A stretch of 35,272 nt of DNA from Deinococcus alpinitundrae (GTDB lineage Bacteria > Deinococcota > Deinococci > Deinococcales > Deinococcaceae), in the NCBI RefSeq assembly GCF_009982895.1, contig NZ_WXZL01000026.1, forward strand, positions 1-35,272, read 5' to 3'. The position numbers were made by a program, and so were the translations under genes. Shown one piece after another: positions 26,282 through 35,272 of the stretch (positions are counted from its first letter, which is position 1; the number at the start of each line of letters is the position of its first letter). The notes under the pieces are model-generated. The model saw only the letters and a list, made by a program, of their open reading frames with translations. It was not told the DNA's origin and searched no databases.

Positions 26282-29200
26282 CTACCACCTGTAGAGATAG
26301 CCCACCGAGAAGCGGGTGCTGAGGCCCGACTGTACGCCCAGCGTCAGGCTGCTGCGGGCACCGAGGTTATAGCCCACCGAGAACGAGGGCCGCACGCTCT
26401 GCAAATCCAGGCCGCTGATGGGGGTGCTGGCGCGGAAGGTAAAGCGGTTGTCGGGGGTGGTGTAGGTGGCGTCGAACAGGCCCTTGCCAGTCAGATCGAC
26501 CTGATACTGCACGTAGAACTGCTTACTCAGGTAGGTGCCCACCGTGAACTTGGCGTCGAGGTTGCCTTCCGGCGTGATCAGGTTGCTGGAAATGCGGAAC
26601 ACGTCCACGCCCAGCGCGCGGGCGATGTTGCGCTGCAACTCGCCCAGCACGAACACGTTCAGGGCGGTGCTGACCGCACTCTGGCCCAGCGAGCCGATGC
26701 TGCTGCCGACAGTGGTGATGTCGGGCGTGCCGAGCGCGAGCAGCGAGTAGAGTTCGGCCTGCGAGTACTGCCCCGCGTCGGCGCAGGTGGTGCAGCTGAG
26801 CTCGGTGGCAAGTTGCAGCGCCCGCACGCCCGACTGCACCACGAACGAGCCGTTGACTTGAAGTTGCACCCCGATGGTGCTCTGGGCCGCCTGATCGGCC
26901 ACCCGGCCCTGGGCCGTCAGGCGAAACACTGGGTAGAGGCTGGAGCCGTCGAAGTCGGCCTGGGCGTTTTGCAGATTGAAATTGTTCTCGCGCAGCAGCA
27001 GGTTGCCGCGCAGGCTGCGGACATTGCCGCTCAGGCGCGGCGCGGCCCCGCTGCCCGACAGGGTCAGCGCCGCCGAGAGTTCGGCCTGGGCCAGATTCTC
27101 GTCGACCCGGATGCCGTTGGGCGCGCGAATGGGGATGTCCTGAAAGACGACGCGCTGCAAAAAGGGACTCGGCGGTTTCTCGCCCTTCTCACTCGGAAAG
27201 ACCGTCAACTCGTCGGGCAGCGGGCTGACATAGCTACTGGCCGCACCGCTGCTGGCCGTCCCACTCGTGGTGCCGGGCAAGCTGCTGGCTCCCAGGCGGC
27301 CCAGGATTAGGCGCTCGAAGCTGAGATTGCCGCCCACCAGAATCTGCTCGCTCGACGATTTGGCGCTGAGGTCGCCGCTGAGACTGCTCTCGCGGGCGTA
27401 GATGCTGCGAATCGGCAGATTGTACGCGCGGGCGGCCAGCGTCAGATCGAAGCTGGGGCTGATCTGCCCGCTGAGCTTCAAATTGCCGCCCTGCTGGGCC
27501 GTGGCGCTGACGGTCCAGGCATCCTGGGCCTGCAACACGCTGGCGTCGAGCGTGCCGAGGTTGCCCAGGGCGTCGGCGCTGAGACTGCCCAGGTAGCGCA
27601 GGGCCGCGCCGCTCAGACGGCTGCCGCTGAGCTGCCCCGAGGCACTGAGCGTGCCCACGCCGCTGATGCTGCCCGCTGCTTGCACCGCTGCCTGGGCCGT
27701 GAGCTGGCCGCCGCTGCCGAGGCTGCCGCGCAGGCTGGGCAGCGTCACATTCAGTCCCGAAACGCTGCCCACCAGATTCGAGCCGCTGAGTGAGGCGGTG
27801 GGCTGGGCGTAGCTGCCGCCCACGCTGAGAGTCAGGCTGCCCTTGAGCGCCGGGGAGAGGTCACTCAGACTGGGCACGAAGGCCAGCACCGGGGTGAAGG
27901 TGGTGTCGGTGAAGGCCGCCTTGAGGTCGACGTTTTGGTGGGTAAACTGGCCGCTGATGTCCCACTGGCCCGCGCCGCTGAGCTGGAAGTTGATTTCGCG
28001 CAGTTCGCGGTTACGAAAGTCGAGCGTGCCGGAGCCGACCAGGGTGTCCTGGCCCGCCGTGACCCGCACCCGCTCGGCCACCAGATTGACGCTGCCCGAC
28101 AAGGGATCCGAGAGCGGCGCGTCGAGGCGGGCGATGCCGGTGACGATGCCGTTGCCCGGCAGCTTGCCGGTGAATCCGGCGATGATGTTGCCCACTGGCA
28201 GCGCTTCGAGCTGGCTGCGGACGCTGAGCTGCCCCGCCGTGACTGCCCCGAACAGGGTGGAATTGCCGACGTAGCCGCGCAGTCGCCAGTCACCCCCGGC
28301 CAGCGTGCCGTCGATGCGCGAGGGAAAGCTGGCGTCGCCGAGCTTGAGTGCGGCTGACCTCACCACGAAGCTGCCGCTGCCCTGGCTGAGCGTGAGCTGA
28401 CCGCTGACGGTCCCGCCGATGCCTGCGCCGAGTTTGAGCTGCGCCAGATCGAAGCTCGACACTCCGGCCTGCACCCGGTAACCCGCCTCGCTGGGCTTGA
28501 GCACCGTGTATTGGCTGAGCGCCGGGACGATATCGGCCAGATTGCCGTCGCCGCTGACATCGGCGCGGCCCATCGGGCTGACGGCCTCGCCTTCCAGCGT
28601 GAAGCTCTGAGCGCTGAGCGTGACCGTGCCGTTGAGATCAGCTTGCAGATTGGCCGCCTGAATCGGGAGATTTTGCAGAGTCACCTGACCGCCCGCGCCC
28701 GAGTCGTCCAGGGTCACGTCAGCGCTCAGGCGGCCCGCGCCCTTCTGGAGCTGACCCTTCAGGCGGCCCGCCCAGCTCTTGCCCGCGCCCGTCTGCTGGA
28801 GACTGAGCGTGGCCTGGCCATAGGGGGCCTGCACCTGCGCCTGCACTTGCCCCACGCCTCCGGCGAACTTCACCTGGGCGCTGCCGGACCCGGTCAGTGG
28901 CAGCTCGAAATACGGCAGAACCGCGCCGCTGCTCAGGTCACTGAAACTCAGGCTGGCCGAGCCGTTGAGGTCCGTGCTGAAGGCCCCCACCGCGCTGACG
29001 CGCCCGCTCAGGTTGCCGATGTCCAGCCCGGACAGATCGAGCAGCGGGGCGCTCAGCGAGAGGGCCTTGCCGTCGTAGGTCAGCTTGCCCTGGTGCTGGC
29101 CGTCCGAGACGCTCAGATCGGCTGTGCGCAGACTGGCCTCGCCCTGGGCGGTCCACTGGCCGCGCCGGAACTTGAGCTGGGCGCGTGGGTCCGCCGCCGC

Positions 29201-32200
29201 GCCGGAGAGCGCGAGGTCAAGCTGGCCTTCTGGCCGCGTCAGCTTCCCGCTGCCCGCCCAGACGTATCCGGCCTCCGCTCTGTTCAGGCTGAGCGTGCCG
29301 CTGGCCTGCGTGGTCGGGCCGTTTCGCAGCGTCAGTTGTGCGCCGCCCACGCCAGCGCTCAACTCGGCGGCGGCTCCGACGAGTTCCAGCTTGCCCGCCA
29401 GTCTGGGTGAAGCCAGCGGCCCCGAAAGGGTCAGTGGTGAGGGCGCGCTCAGCACCGGTCCCACCCCGCTGACGCTTGGCCCGCCGCTGAGCTGGAGGGT
29501 GCCGCGCCAGCCACTGGCCTGAGCAGCGCTGATCTCGAAAGTGCTGCCGAAGCCCGCTGCCTTAAGGTTGCCTGCCGCCGTGAGCTGCCCGGAGGTGTAG
29601 CTGACCGTGGCCGCCCCGCTGACTGCTCCGCTGGCGCTGATCTGGGTTTTGAGTTCACCGCCGAGCGTGGCTGTGCCGCTGGCTGTCAGATCAAGGCCCG
29701 CCGCCGTGGCTTGCAGGTTATTGAAGCTGAACTGCTGGCCGTCGAAAGTGCCCACCGCCTGGCCGCCCTGGCGCACCTCGCCGCGCAGCGCCGTGAGCGG
29801 TCCAGTGAGGCTCAGCGCGGTGGGGGGCAAGCTGACGCCGCTGCGGGTGAGGTTGTTGAAGGTGCCGCTGGCCGCCAGTCTGAGGCCACTGACCGGTCCG
29901 CTGAGGCCGACGTTGAGCTGGCCCTGACCCCCTACGCCCAGCACCTTCAGTGGGGTCAGAACGGCGCTGGCCGTCACCACCGGGTTGAGGCCGTCGAGAC
30001 TCAGTTGTCCGCTGCCCAAGCTGCCCGCGCTCAGGGCGTAGCTGCCGTCGCCGTGGCCGCTGAGGACCACTGGCTCGTCAAAGCCCAGCGAACGCAGCGA
30101 GGTCAGGTAGGCGGTGGCCTGACCGCTGAGCTTGGGCCACACCCCGCGCAAATCGAAATTGACCCAGTCGCTGCCCACCGACTTGTTGCTGGCTGCCAGC
30201 TTCTGCGTCGCCGTGCCGTAAAGGTGCAGGTGGGCGGTCTGGGCCGCCAGATCAAGCTGACTGGCGTCGGCGTAGACGGTGCCGCTGTAAGCGCCCTTCA
30301 GCTCAGCCTTGAGTCGCACGCTGGGATCCTTGAGCTGGCCCGACAGGGTGGCTGTGGCCGCGCCCTCGGGCCGCGAGGCGCGCAGCACACCGCTGATCGT
30401 TGGGTTCTGATATCCACCGCGCAGCACAACCTCGCCGCTGGCTGCGCTGACGCCGTACTGGGCCAGGTTCAGCCCCTGCGCCCGGAGCTGCAGGCCGTTC
30501 TGAAAGCTGCCGACAGCGCTCAGCGTGCCACCGTAAACCTGACCGCGCAGTTCGGCCCGCGCCACCCCACCGCCGTAGGTGGCCGAGCCGCTCAGATTGA
30601 AGGGGCCAAGCTCGCGCTGCTGGCCGCTGACAAACAGGCTACGGGCATCGAGCGTCTTCAGACCGTCCCTCGTGGACCCTGCCGCCTTGAGCGTGCCGGT
30701 CAGCCGCAACGAATTGACGCCCAGTCCGGGCGGCAGCAGCCGCGAGAGCGTGGCCCGCCGGGCATCGAGCGAGGCGCTGAAGTCGGGCGCGTCGAAACGG
30801 GCCGACCCTTTGAGCGCTTGACCGTCGAGGCTCAGCTCGGCTCGGCCCGCCGCGTACTGGCCGCTCAGGGTGCCGCTGAGCTGATTGTCCTTGTCGGTGA
30901 GCTGGCCGCTGAAGGCCGCGCTCAGCTTGGCCCAGCTCGCGCCGCCCAGGGTTGCGCGCCCACTGAGGCCCAGCAGATCGGGCCGCTGCCAGAACGCGCC
31001 GAGGTCGAGCGTTTTCAGCTCCAGGCTGCCGCCCGGCGTGGTGGGCAGGCTGGCCGACAACTGGCCGCTGAGCTGCGCCGGGCCGAGGCTGGCCTTGAGC
31101 TCCAAGCTGCCGCTGCCGCTCAGCTCGGCATCGAGTGCGCCGCCGGGCGCGTCGCCCACCACCTTCAGCACCCCGCTCCAGCCGCGTTTGGCGTCCCAGC
31201 CGAGCGGGCCGTCGAGCTTGAGCTGCGCCACTGTGCTGCGGTACGGCGCGTGCAGGGTCAGCTGGGCCGTCTGGAGAAAGCCTGGCATATCGGTGCGGCC
31301 CCGTGCCAGGCCGCTGAGTGACTGGCCCAGCGCCGTCACCACGAAGTCCTGGCCGCTGAGTGCCGCGTTCAGGCGGGTGCCGCCGATGCCCAGCCCCAGC
31401 ACGTCGGTGTCGAGCATGCCCTGAAGGGTCAGGCGCGGCGCGGTGTAGGCTCCACTCGCGCCGATCTCGAAGTGTCCGCCGGCCTGCCCGCTGAGGTCTG
31501 CGCCGCCGCTTAGCTGGAGGGCCGGGTAGACCTGTCCGCTGAGGCTGGCCCGTGCTTGGTTGCCGGCCAGCGCCGCGTCCAGCGTAGCTGATTGCACCGT
31601 GAGCGCGCCGCCCTGATAACGCGCCGGAACGGTGAACACCACGCCCGCGATCTGGCCGCTGGCCTGCGCCCGTACATCGGCGAGGCTGCCTTCCAGCGTG
31701 CCGCTGAGCTGCCCCAACTGTCCGGTCAGCGCCGTCAGGTCAGCGGCGTTAAAGCTGCCGCCGATGGTCCAGCCCGCCAGCCCTGCCCCCGCCGTACCGG
31801 AGTGGGCGCTCAGATCGAGGCGCAGGCCGTCCAGCACCCCACCGAGCGTCACCGACTGGGGGCTGACGGTGGCGGCAGCGTTCAGCGAGCGGCCCTGAAC
31901 GGTCCCGGCGGCTTTGGCAGTCCAGACGGTGCGGGTATCCAGGCTGCGGGCGTCGCCCTGAACACTGCCACGCAAATCGCCAAAGCGGAAGGTGGCGTCG
32001 GCCTGCGGGTAGAGCGCGCCGCTGAGCGTGAGCGGGGAGCCGCCCAGGTCGCTGCGGAGGGTGCCGCCGAACTGCCCGGCCCGCAGGTCGAGCTGGCCGC
32101 TGGCCGACTGCTCGCCCAAGGTCAGGGCCACGCCGAGCTGTCCGCTGGCCTGCGCGAAGTCGAGCTGCGGCACGCTCAGGTCGGCTCGCACCTGCCCTCT

Positions 32201-35200
32201 GAGCGGCGTGTTGGCGCCCAGAAACGGCCTGAGCACGCGGGCGTCGAGCAGCCCGCCCTTCAAGCTGAGCGTCTGGCCGTCGTACTGCAGGGGCAGGCGC
32301 GAATCTGGCAGCGACAGCACGGCGTCGGCGCTGAGCTTGTCGGCCCAGCCGACCTGTCCGTTCAACTTGATTACCTCGCCCTGCCAGCGCCCGCCGCTGA
32401 GGCTGAGCGCCGCGCCCTGCGGCGAGAGCTGGGCGCTGAGCACCCCCGGCACCAGATTGGTGCTGACCTGGGCCGGTAGCGTGGTCGGCAACAATTTTTC
32501 CAGCGCCGATAGGTCGAGCTGCACGGTGCCGCCGAGTTGCGGCAGCAGCGTCGCCCGGCCCGAGAGCAGTCCGGTGGGCGCGGCACTGAGGCGATTGCCG
32601 TCGCCGATCAGCCGCAGGGAGCCGTTCTGGATTGTTTCTGGTTGGGCCTTGCCTGCCTGATCTGCCAGCGCGTAGCGCAGGGTCGCCGCACCGCTCCACT
32701 GGCCGCCCGCGTAGCCGAGTCCGCCCACATTGACCGACGGCGGCGAGAGCGACGCCTCCAGCGGAAAGACCTGGGACGGCAGCGCGGCGCTCAGGCCAGC
32801 CAGGTCGTAGCGCTGGGCCTTGAGCTGGACGCTACCGCGCAGGGCCGCGCCGCTGCCGCTGGCCTGCGCGCTGAGGTAGGGGCCATTCACCTTGAGTCGC
32901 AGCTCGCTCAGCGTGGACGGCAAGTTCAGCCGCCCGCTGGCGTCAAGGGTGTGCCCGTACAGCGTGCCGGATGCCGTGAAGCGCCCTCTGTCTGCCCTGA
33001 CGCTGAGTGGCCCCACTTGCGCCGTGCCGCTGAGCTGCCCGCCGACAACGCTGAGCTGTCCCTGCACCGTCTGGCCCGCCAGTTTGAAGTCGCGGGCGTT
33101 GACCGTGAAGCTGCTCAGCGAATTCACCCTGATGTCGGCCTGCCCACCCTGGGCGTCGCTGGCCTTCAAGGTGCCGCTGATCTCGGTTTTCTGGCCGCGC
33201 AAGGTGCCGCTGACGTTCACGCCGCTCACCGCACCGCTGACATTCAGCGCGTACTGAAGGGTGCGGGCGTTGGCCCGCCCGGTGGCGCGCAGGCCTGCGC
33301 CGCTCAAGTCGACGCTGAGGGCCGTCCAGGGGCCGCTGGCGCGGAAGCCGTACTCGCCGAGCTGCCCCACTGCGCTGAGGCTGCCGCTGTAATCCGGCTG
33401 CCAGGTGGCGTCCACCCTGACCTGCCCGCTCTGTCCGGCGACACTGAGCTGCTGGCTGCCACTGGCGGCGATTTCGCCATTCCGGTAGGTCAGGCCCAGC
33501 TCGCCCCAACGGCCATTCAGGGTCAGTGCCGGGGTCAGGTTGCCTTCCAGCCGCAGCGCCTGAGCGGGCAAATTTACGCTGCCGGTATCGATGGCTGCCG
33601 TCTGACCCGCCGCCCACAGCCGCAGGTCGCCGTAAGGACCGCTGACCCGTGCCTGCACCGTCTGCGGGCCGCCCGCGCCACGCCAGGTCAGCGGGCCGGA
33701 GAGCTGCACCTGCGGATACACCTGCCCGCCCAGCGCCGCCGTGAGATCACTGAGCTGGGCACTGAGCTGCCCCGTGACGATGCCGCCCTGTCGGGACAGG
33801 GTACCGCCGACCTGCCCGCCGAGGACGCTGACCTGCACCTGCGCCGTGCCGCCGAGTCCGGCCAGAGCAAACTTCGCCGTGCCGCTCAGGGCGGGCTGGT
33901 TCTGGCCCAGCAGCGGGCGCAGGGCCGCAAGGTCCACGCCGCCGTTCACGGTCCAGTTCTGCCCGTCGAGGCGACCCTTCACCGTCTGCTGGCCGCTTTG
34001 CAACTGGAAGTTGAGACCGTTCTGGTAACTCAGCGTGCCGGAGAGCTGGCCGCCGAGCAAGCTGGCCCGTGTGGTGAAGGGAGCGCTCAGGTCGCTCAGC
34101 GCCTGCACCTGAACGCCGCGCAGGGTGCCGCTGAGCCTGGCTTGCTGGCCCTCGCCGCTGGCGACCAGGCGCACGCCGTTGCCGCTGGCGATCAACTGCC
34201 CGCTGACGTGGCGGTCCGAGGTACGGTAACTGGCTTGCCCATTGATCTGGAAGTCCTGCACATTGAGGTTGCTGGCGTTAAGGCTGAAGGTGTCGCCGTT
34301 CCAGTTCAGGCGCTGTTGCCCGGCCAGCCACGCGCCGTTGCGCTTCTGCCAGTCGAGGTTGATGGGGCCGCTGAGTGAACTTGTCACACCCGGCACGCTG
34401 GCGCTGAGTTGCCCAGCCAGCCCTTTGACGAGATTGACCGTACCGCTACCGCTGGCCGAGATGCCCGCCAGACTGAGGCCGTCCACCATCCAGCGCCCGA
34501 CGAACTGCCGGTTGGTGTTCAGGCTGGCCATGCCGCCGCCCGTTTCGGTCAGACTGGCCCGCAGCCCCGCGCTGTCAAGCTGGCCCTGCCCGCTGAGCGT
34601 GAGCGGCCCGACTTTGAACTGCCGGGCGCTCACAGCCAGATCGTTGAGCTGCCCCTGTACACCCAACACTCCGCCCCCTGTTTCGGTCAGGGTGGCCTGA
34701 ATGCGGCCCTGTTTGACTTGGCCCTGGCCGTTCAAAACCAGTTGCCCGACTTTCGCATTGCGGACACTGAGCGTCAGATCGCTGGGGCGGCCTGAGACGC
34801 CCAGCTGCCCGCTAACGCCTGACACAACGGGTTTGAGCTGGGCGCTGAGCTGCTGGCTGGCCGGATCGAAACTGGCTTTGATGGGTCCGTTCAGGCCCCG
34901 ACCCTGTACGGTCAGTCGGTTGTCGGCGGCGATCTGAGCGGTCAGCGCCAGCGGTGCTTTGAGGAGTTGTCCGCCCACCGTGAATGCGCCCGGCTGGCCC
35001 GACGTCCACTGGCCCGCCAGCGTCTGCGTTTCGCCGAGCAGATCGGTGGTGGCCCTGACACTGGCCTGCCTGGTGTCGGTGCGGTAGCTGGCCTGTCCAT
35101 TGATCGTTACGCCCGCTGTCTTGAGGTTGCTGGCATCAAAGCTGAAGGTGTCGCCGTTCCAGTTCAGGCGTTGTTGCCCGGCCAGCCACGCGCCGTTGCG

Positions 35201-35272
35201 CTTCTGCCAGTCGAGGTTGATGGGGCCGCTGAGTGAACTTGTCACACCCGGCACGCTGGCGCTGAGTTGCCC
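26282..35272 (-). CDS. tamB: Giant TamB-like protein (partial, N-terminus beyond the window)
   Basis: 2,996 residues are visible and the frame is open at the right edge, so the protein is longer; E. coli TamB has about 1,260. TamB/AsmA-like proteins span the periplasm as a long beta groove and carry lipids or help outer-membrane protein assembly. The whole visible length is short strands with G-x-L-S-G turns. The last ~450 residues form the TamB C-terminal (DUF490) domain: FQDIPIRAPNGIRVDENLAQ, LSGNVRSLRGNLLLRENNF, AQADFDGSSLYPVFRLTAQG, QYSQAELYSLLALGTPD, DVFRISSNLITPEGNLDAKF, LSKQFYVQYQVDL. It ends GYLYRW, an aromatic end like an outer-membrane strand. The only cysteines seen form one CTTC. 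A 286-residue tandem duplication lies at the window edge. No bamA/tamA gene is in view. Confidence 0.88.
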   Translation of the reverse strand, partial: GQLSASVPGVTSSLSGPINLDWQKRNGAWLAGQQRLNWNGDTFSFDASNLKTAGVTINGQASYRTDTRQASVRATTDLLGETQTLAGQWTSGQPGAFTVGGQLLKAPLALTAQIAADNRLTVQGRGLNGPIKASFDPASQQLSAQLKPVVSGVSGQLGVSGRPSDLTLSVRNAKVGQLVLNGQGQVKQGRIQATLTETGGGVLGVQGQLNDLAVSARQFKVGPLTLSGQGQLDSAGLRASLTETGGGMASLNTNRQFVGRWMVDGLSLAGISASGSGTVNLVKGLAGQLSASVPGVTSSLSGPINLDWQKRNGAWLAGQQRLNWNGDTFSLNASNLNVQDFQINGQASYRTSDRHVSGQLIASGNGVRLVASGEGQQARLSGTLRGVQVQALSDLSAPFTTRASLLGGQLSGTLSYQNGLNFQLQSGQQTVKGRLDGQNWTVNGGVDLAALRPLLGQNQPALSGTAKFALAGLGGTAQVQVSVLGGQVGGTLSRQGGIVTGQLSAQLSDLTAALGGQVYPQVQLSGPLTWRGAGGPQTVQARVSGPYGDLRLWAAGQTAAIDTGSVNLPAQALRLEGNLTPALTLNGRWGELGLTYRNGEIAASGSQQLSVAGQSGQVRVDATWQPDYSGSLSAVGQLGEYGFRASGPWTALSVDLSGAGLRATGRANARTLQYALNVSGAVSGVNVSGTLRGQKTEISGTLKASDAQGGQADIRVNSLSSFTVNARDFKLAGQTVQGQLSVVGGQLSGTAQVGPLSVRADRGRFTASGTLYGHTLDASGRLNLPSTLSELRLKVNGPYLSAQASGSGAALRGSVQLKAQRYDLAGLSAALPSQVFPLEASLSPPSVNVGGLGYAGGQWSGAATLRYALADQAGKAQPETIQNGSLRLIGDGNRLSAAPTGLLSGRATLLPQLGGTVQLDLSALEKLLPTTLPAQVSTNLVPGVLSAQLSPQGAALSLSGGRWQGEVIKLNGQVGWADKLSADAVLSLPDSRLPLQYDGQTLSLKGGLLDARVLRPFLGANTPLRGQVRADLSVPQLDFAQASGQLGVALTLGEQSASGQLDLRAGQFGGTLRSDLGGSPLTLSGALYPQADATFRFGDLRGSVQGDARSLDTRTVWTAKAAGTVQGRSLNAAATVSPQSVTLGGVLDGLRLDLSAHSGTAGAGLAGWTIGGSFNAADLTALTGQLGQLSGTLEGSLADVRAQASGQIAGVVFTVPARYQGGALTVQSATLDAALAGNQARASLSGQVYPALQLSGGADLSGQAGGHFEIGASGAYTAPRLTLQGMLDTDVLGLGIGGTRLNAALSGQDFVVTALGQSLSGLARGRTDMPGFLQTAQLTLHAPYRSTVAQLKLDGPLGWDAKRGWSGVLKVVGDAPGGALDAELSGSGSLELKASLGPAQLSGQLSASLPTTPGGSLELKTLDLGAFWQRPDLLGLSGRATLGGASWAKLSAAFSGQLTDKDNQLSGTLSGQYAAGRAELSLDGQALKGSARFDAPDFSASLDARRATLSRLLPPGLGVNSLRLTGTLKAAGSTRDGLKTLDARSLFVSGQQRELGPFNLSGSATYGGGVARAELRGQVYGGTLSAVGSFQNGLQLRAQGLNLAQYGVSAASGEVVLRGGYQNPTISGVLRASRPEGAATATLSGQLKDPSVRLKAELKGAYSGTVYADASQLDLAAQTAHLHLYGTATQKLAASNKSVGSDWVNFDLRGVWPKLSGQATAYLTSLRSLGFDEPVVLSGHGDGSYALSAGSLGSGQLSLDGLNPVVTASAVLTPLKVLGVGGQGQLNVGLSGPVSGLRLAASGTFNNLTRSGVSLPPTALSLTGPLTALRGEVRQGGQAVGTFDGQQFSFNNLQATAAGLDLTASGTATLGGELKTQISASGAVSGAATVSYTSGQLTAAGNLKAAGFGSTFEISAAQASGWRGTLQLSGGPSVSGVGPVLSAPSPLTLSGPLASPRLAGKLELVGAAAELSAGVGGAQLTLRNGPTTQASGTLSLNRAEAGYVWAGSGKLTRPEGQLDLALSGAAADPRAQLKFRRGQWTAQGEASLRTADLSVSDGQHQGKLTYDGKALSLSAPLLDLSGLDIGNLSGRVSAVGAFSTDLNGSASLSFSDLSSGAVLPYFELPLTGSGSAQVKFAGGVGQVQAQVQAPYGQATLSLQQTGAGKSWAGRLKGQLQKGAGRLSADVTLDDSGAGGQVTLQNLPIQAANLQADLNGTVTLSAQSFTLEGEAVSPMGRADVSGDGNLADIVPALSQYTVLKPSEAGYRVQAGVSSFDLAQLKLGAGIGGTVSGQLTLSQGSGSFVVRSAALKLGDASFPSRIDGTLAGGDWRLRGYVGNSTLFGAVTAGQLSVRSQLEALPVGNIIAGFTGKLPGNGIVTGIARLDAPLSDPLSGSVNLVAERVRVTAGQDTLVGSGTLDFRNRELREINFQLSGAGQWDISGQFTHQNVDLKAAFTDTTFTPVLAFVPSLSDLSPALKGSLTLSVGGSYAQPTASLSGSNLVGSVSGLNVTLPSLRGSLGSGGQLTAQAAVQAAGSISGVGTLSASGQLSGSRLSGAALRYLGSLSADALGNLGTLDASVLQAQDAWTVSATAQQGGNLKLSGQISPSFDLTLAARAYNLPIRSIYARESSLSGDLSAKSSSEQILVGGNLSFERLILGRLGASSLPGTTSGTASSGAASSYVSPLPDELTVFPSEKGEKPPSPFLQRVVFQDIPIRAPNGIRVDENLAQAELSAALTLSGSGAAPRLSGNVRSLRGNLLLRENNFNLQNAQADFDGSSLYPVFRLTAQGRVADQAAQSTIGVQLQVNGSFVVQSGVRALQLATELSCTTCADAGQYSQAELYSLLALGTPDITTVGSSIGSLGQSAVSTALNVFVLGELQRNIARALGVDVFRISSNLITPEGNLDAKFTVGTYLSKQFYVQYQVDLTGKGLFDATYTTPDNRFTFRASTPISGLDLQSVRPSFSVGYNLGARSSLTLGVQSGLSTRFSVGYLYRW
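34263..34414 (-). repeat. Direct repeat copy 1 within the tamB-like gene
   Basis: 152 bp that match 35121-35272 with only four differences, three of them clustered at the promoter-distal end of the unit. It encodes LSASVPGVTSSLSGPINLDW and QKRNGAWLAGQQRLNWNGD. The repeat period is 858 bp, exactly 286 codons. Confidence 0.9.
34532..34804 (-). repeat. Two 46-residue tandem repeats within the tamB-like gene
   Basis: Residue blocks coded at 34670-34804 and 34532-34666 align without gaps: both read LGV, then a G, then DL, R, KVG, L, GQGQ, and end in an identical LTETGGG. The DNA is clearly diverged, so this is an older duplication than the 858-bp one, inside which it lies. Confidence 0.8.
35121..35272 (-). 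repeat. Direct repeat copy 2 within the tamB-like gene (cut by the window edge)
   Basis: The partner of 34263-34414. It is still identical at the last base of the window, so the true repeat is longer than can be seen here. Confidence 0.9.

Noticed and set aside
29711..31321. A 536-residue plus-strand open frame opposite the tamB-like gene, and several shorter ones there
   Set aside because: They are mirror frames of a GC-rich coding strand, with Ala/Gln/Arg-rich low-complexity translations and no motif. The minus strand shows clear TamB features throughout.
26282..35272. Very frequent GCTGAGCTG / GCCGCTGAGC words that could be taken for Chi-like or uptake sequences
   Set aside because: They are in frame and encode the recurrent Q-L-S-G turns of the TamB-like protein, so coding constraint explains them.

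Overview
The window reads as a chromosomal segment of a high-GC bacterium, most probably Deinococcus or a close relative. Three things point there. It pairs a class I and a class III glutamine synthetase back to back. It carries a giant TamB-like protein of about 3,000 visible residues. At least ten genes have a TANNNT -10 hexamer ending only 6-8 nt before the start codon and no Shine-Dalgarno, the leaderless style well known in Deinococcus. No rRNA, tRNA, CRISPR array, insertion sequence or phage gene was seen. The assignment rests on gene content and promoter style, not on a search.

Left part (1-7.9 kb): proB (glutamate 5-kinase) is divergent from a MarR regulator, an MFS exporter and an ArsB-type arsenite pump. 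Convergent to these is hemB (haem synthesis). Divergent from hemB is a small soluble Ser/Thr kinase whose stop overlaps the start of holA (DNA polymerase III delta). A 116-residue protein ending in four and a half Met-Lys-Pro units follows, closed by a strong bidirectional terminator.

Middle (7.9-17.3 kb, all minus strand): two nutrient-import operons. One is a family-5 oligopeptide importer (binding protein, DppB, DppC) without its ATPases. The other is a complete branched-chain amino-acid importer (LivK-H-M-G-F) with overlapping genes and a near-consensus promoter. In both, a hairpin followed by a U-run sits between the binding-protein gene and the first permease gene, as expected if binding protein is made in excess over membrane components.

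Nitrogen and redox part (17.4-25.2 kb): glnA (type I) and glnN (type III) are divergent over a 436-bp control region holding a 12-bp inverted repeat with 100 bp between arm centres. Then come an AAC(3)-family acetyltransferase and two unrelated ferredoxin-NADP+ reductases (FprA-type and thioredoxin-reductase-like type) in the same direction, with a frameshifted gene between them.

Right part (25.3-35.3 kb): two small uncharacterised proteins, one with a membrane anchor and one with beta-rich repeats, face a very large tamB-like gene that runs off the right edge. The visible part of that gene contains a 286-residue (858-bp) tandem duplication with a 152-bp nearly identical DNA repeat touching the window end.
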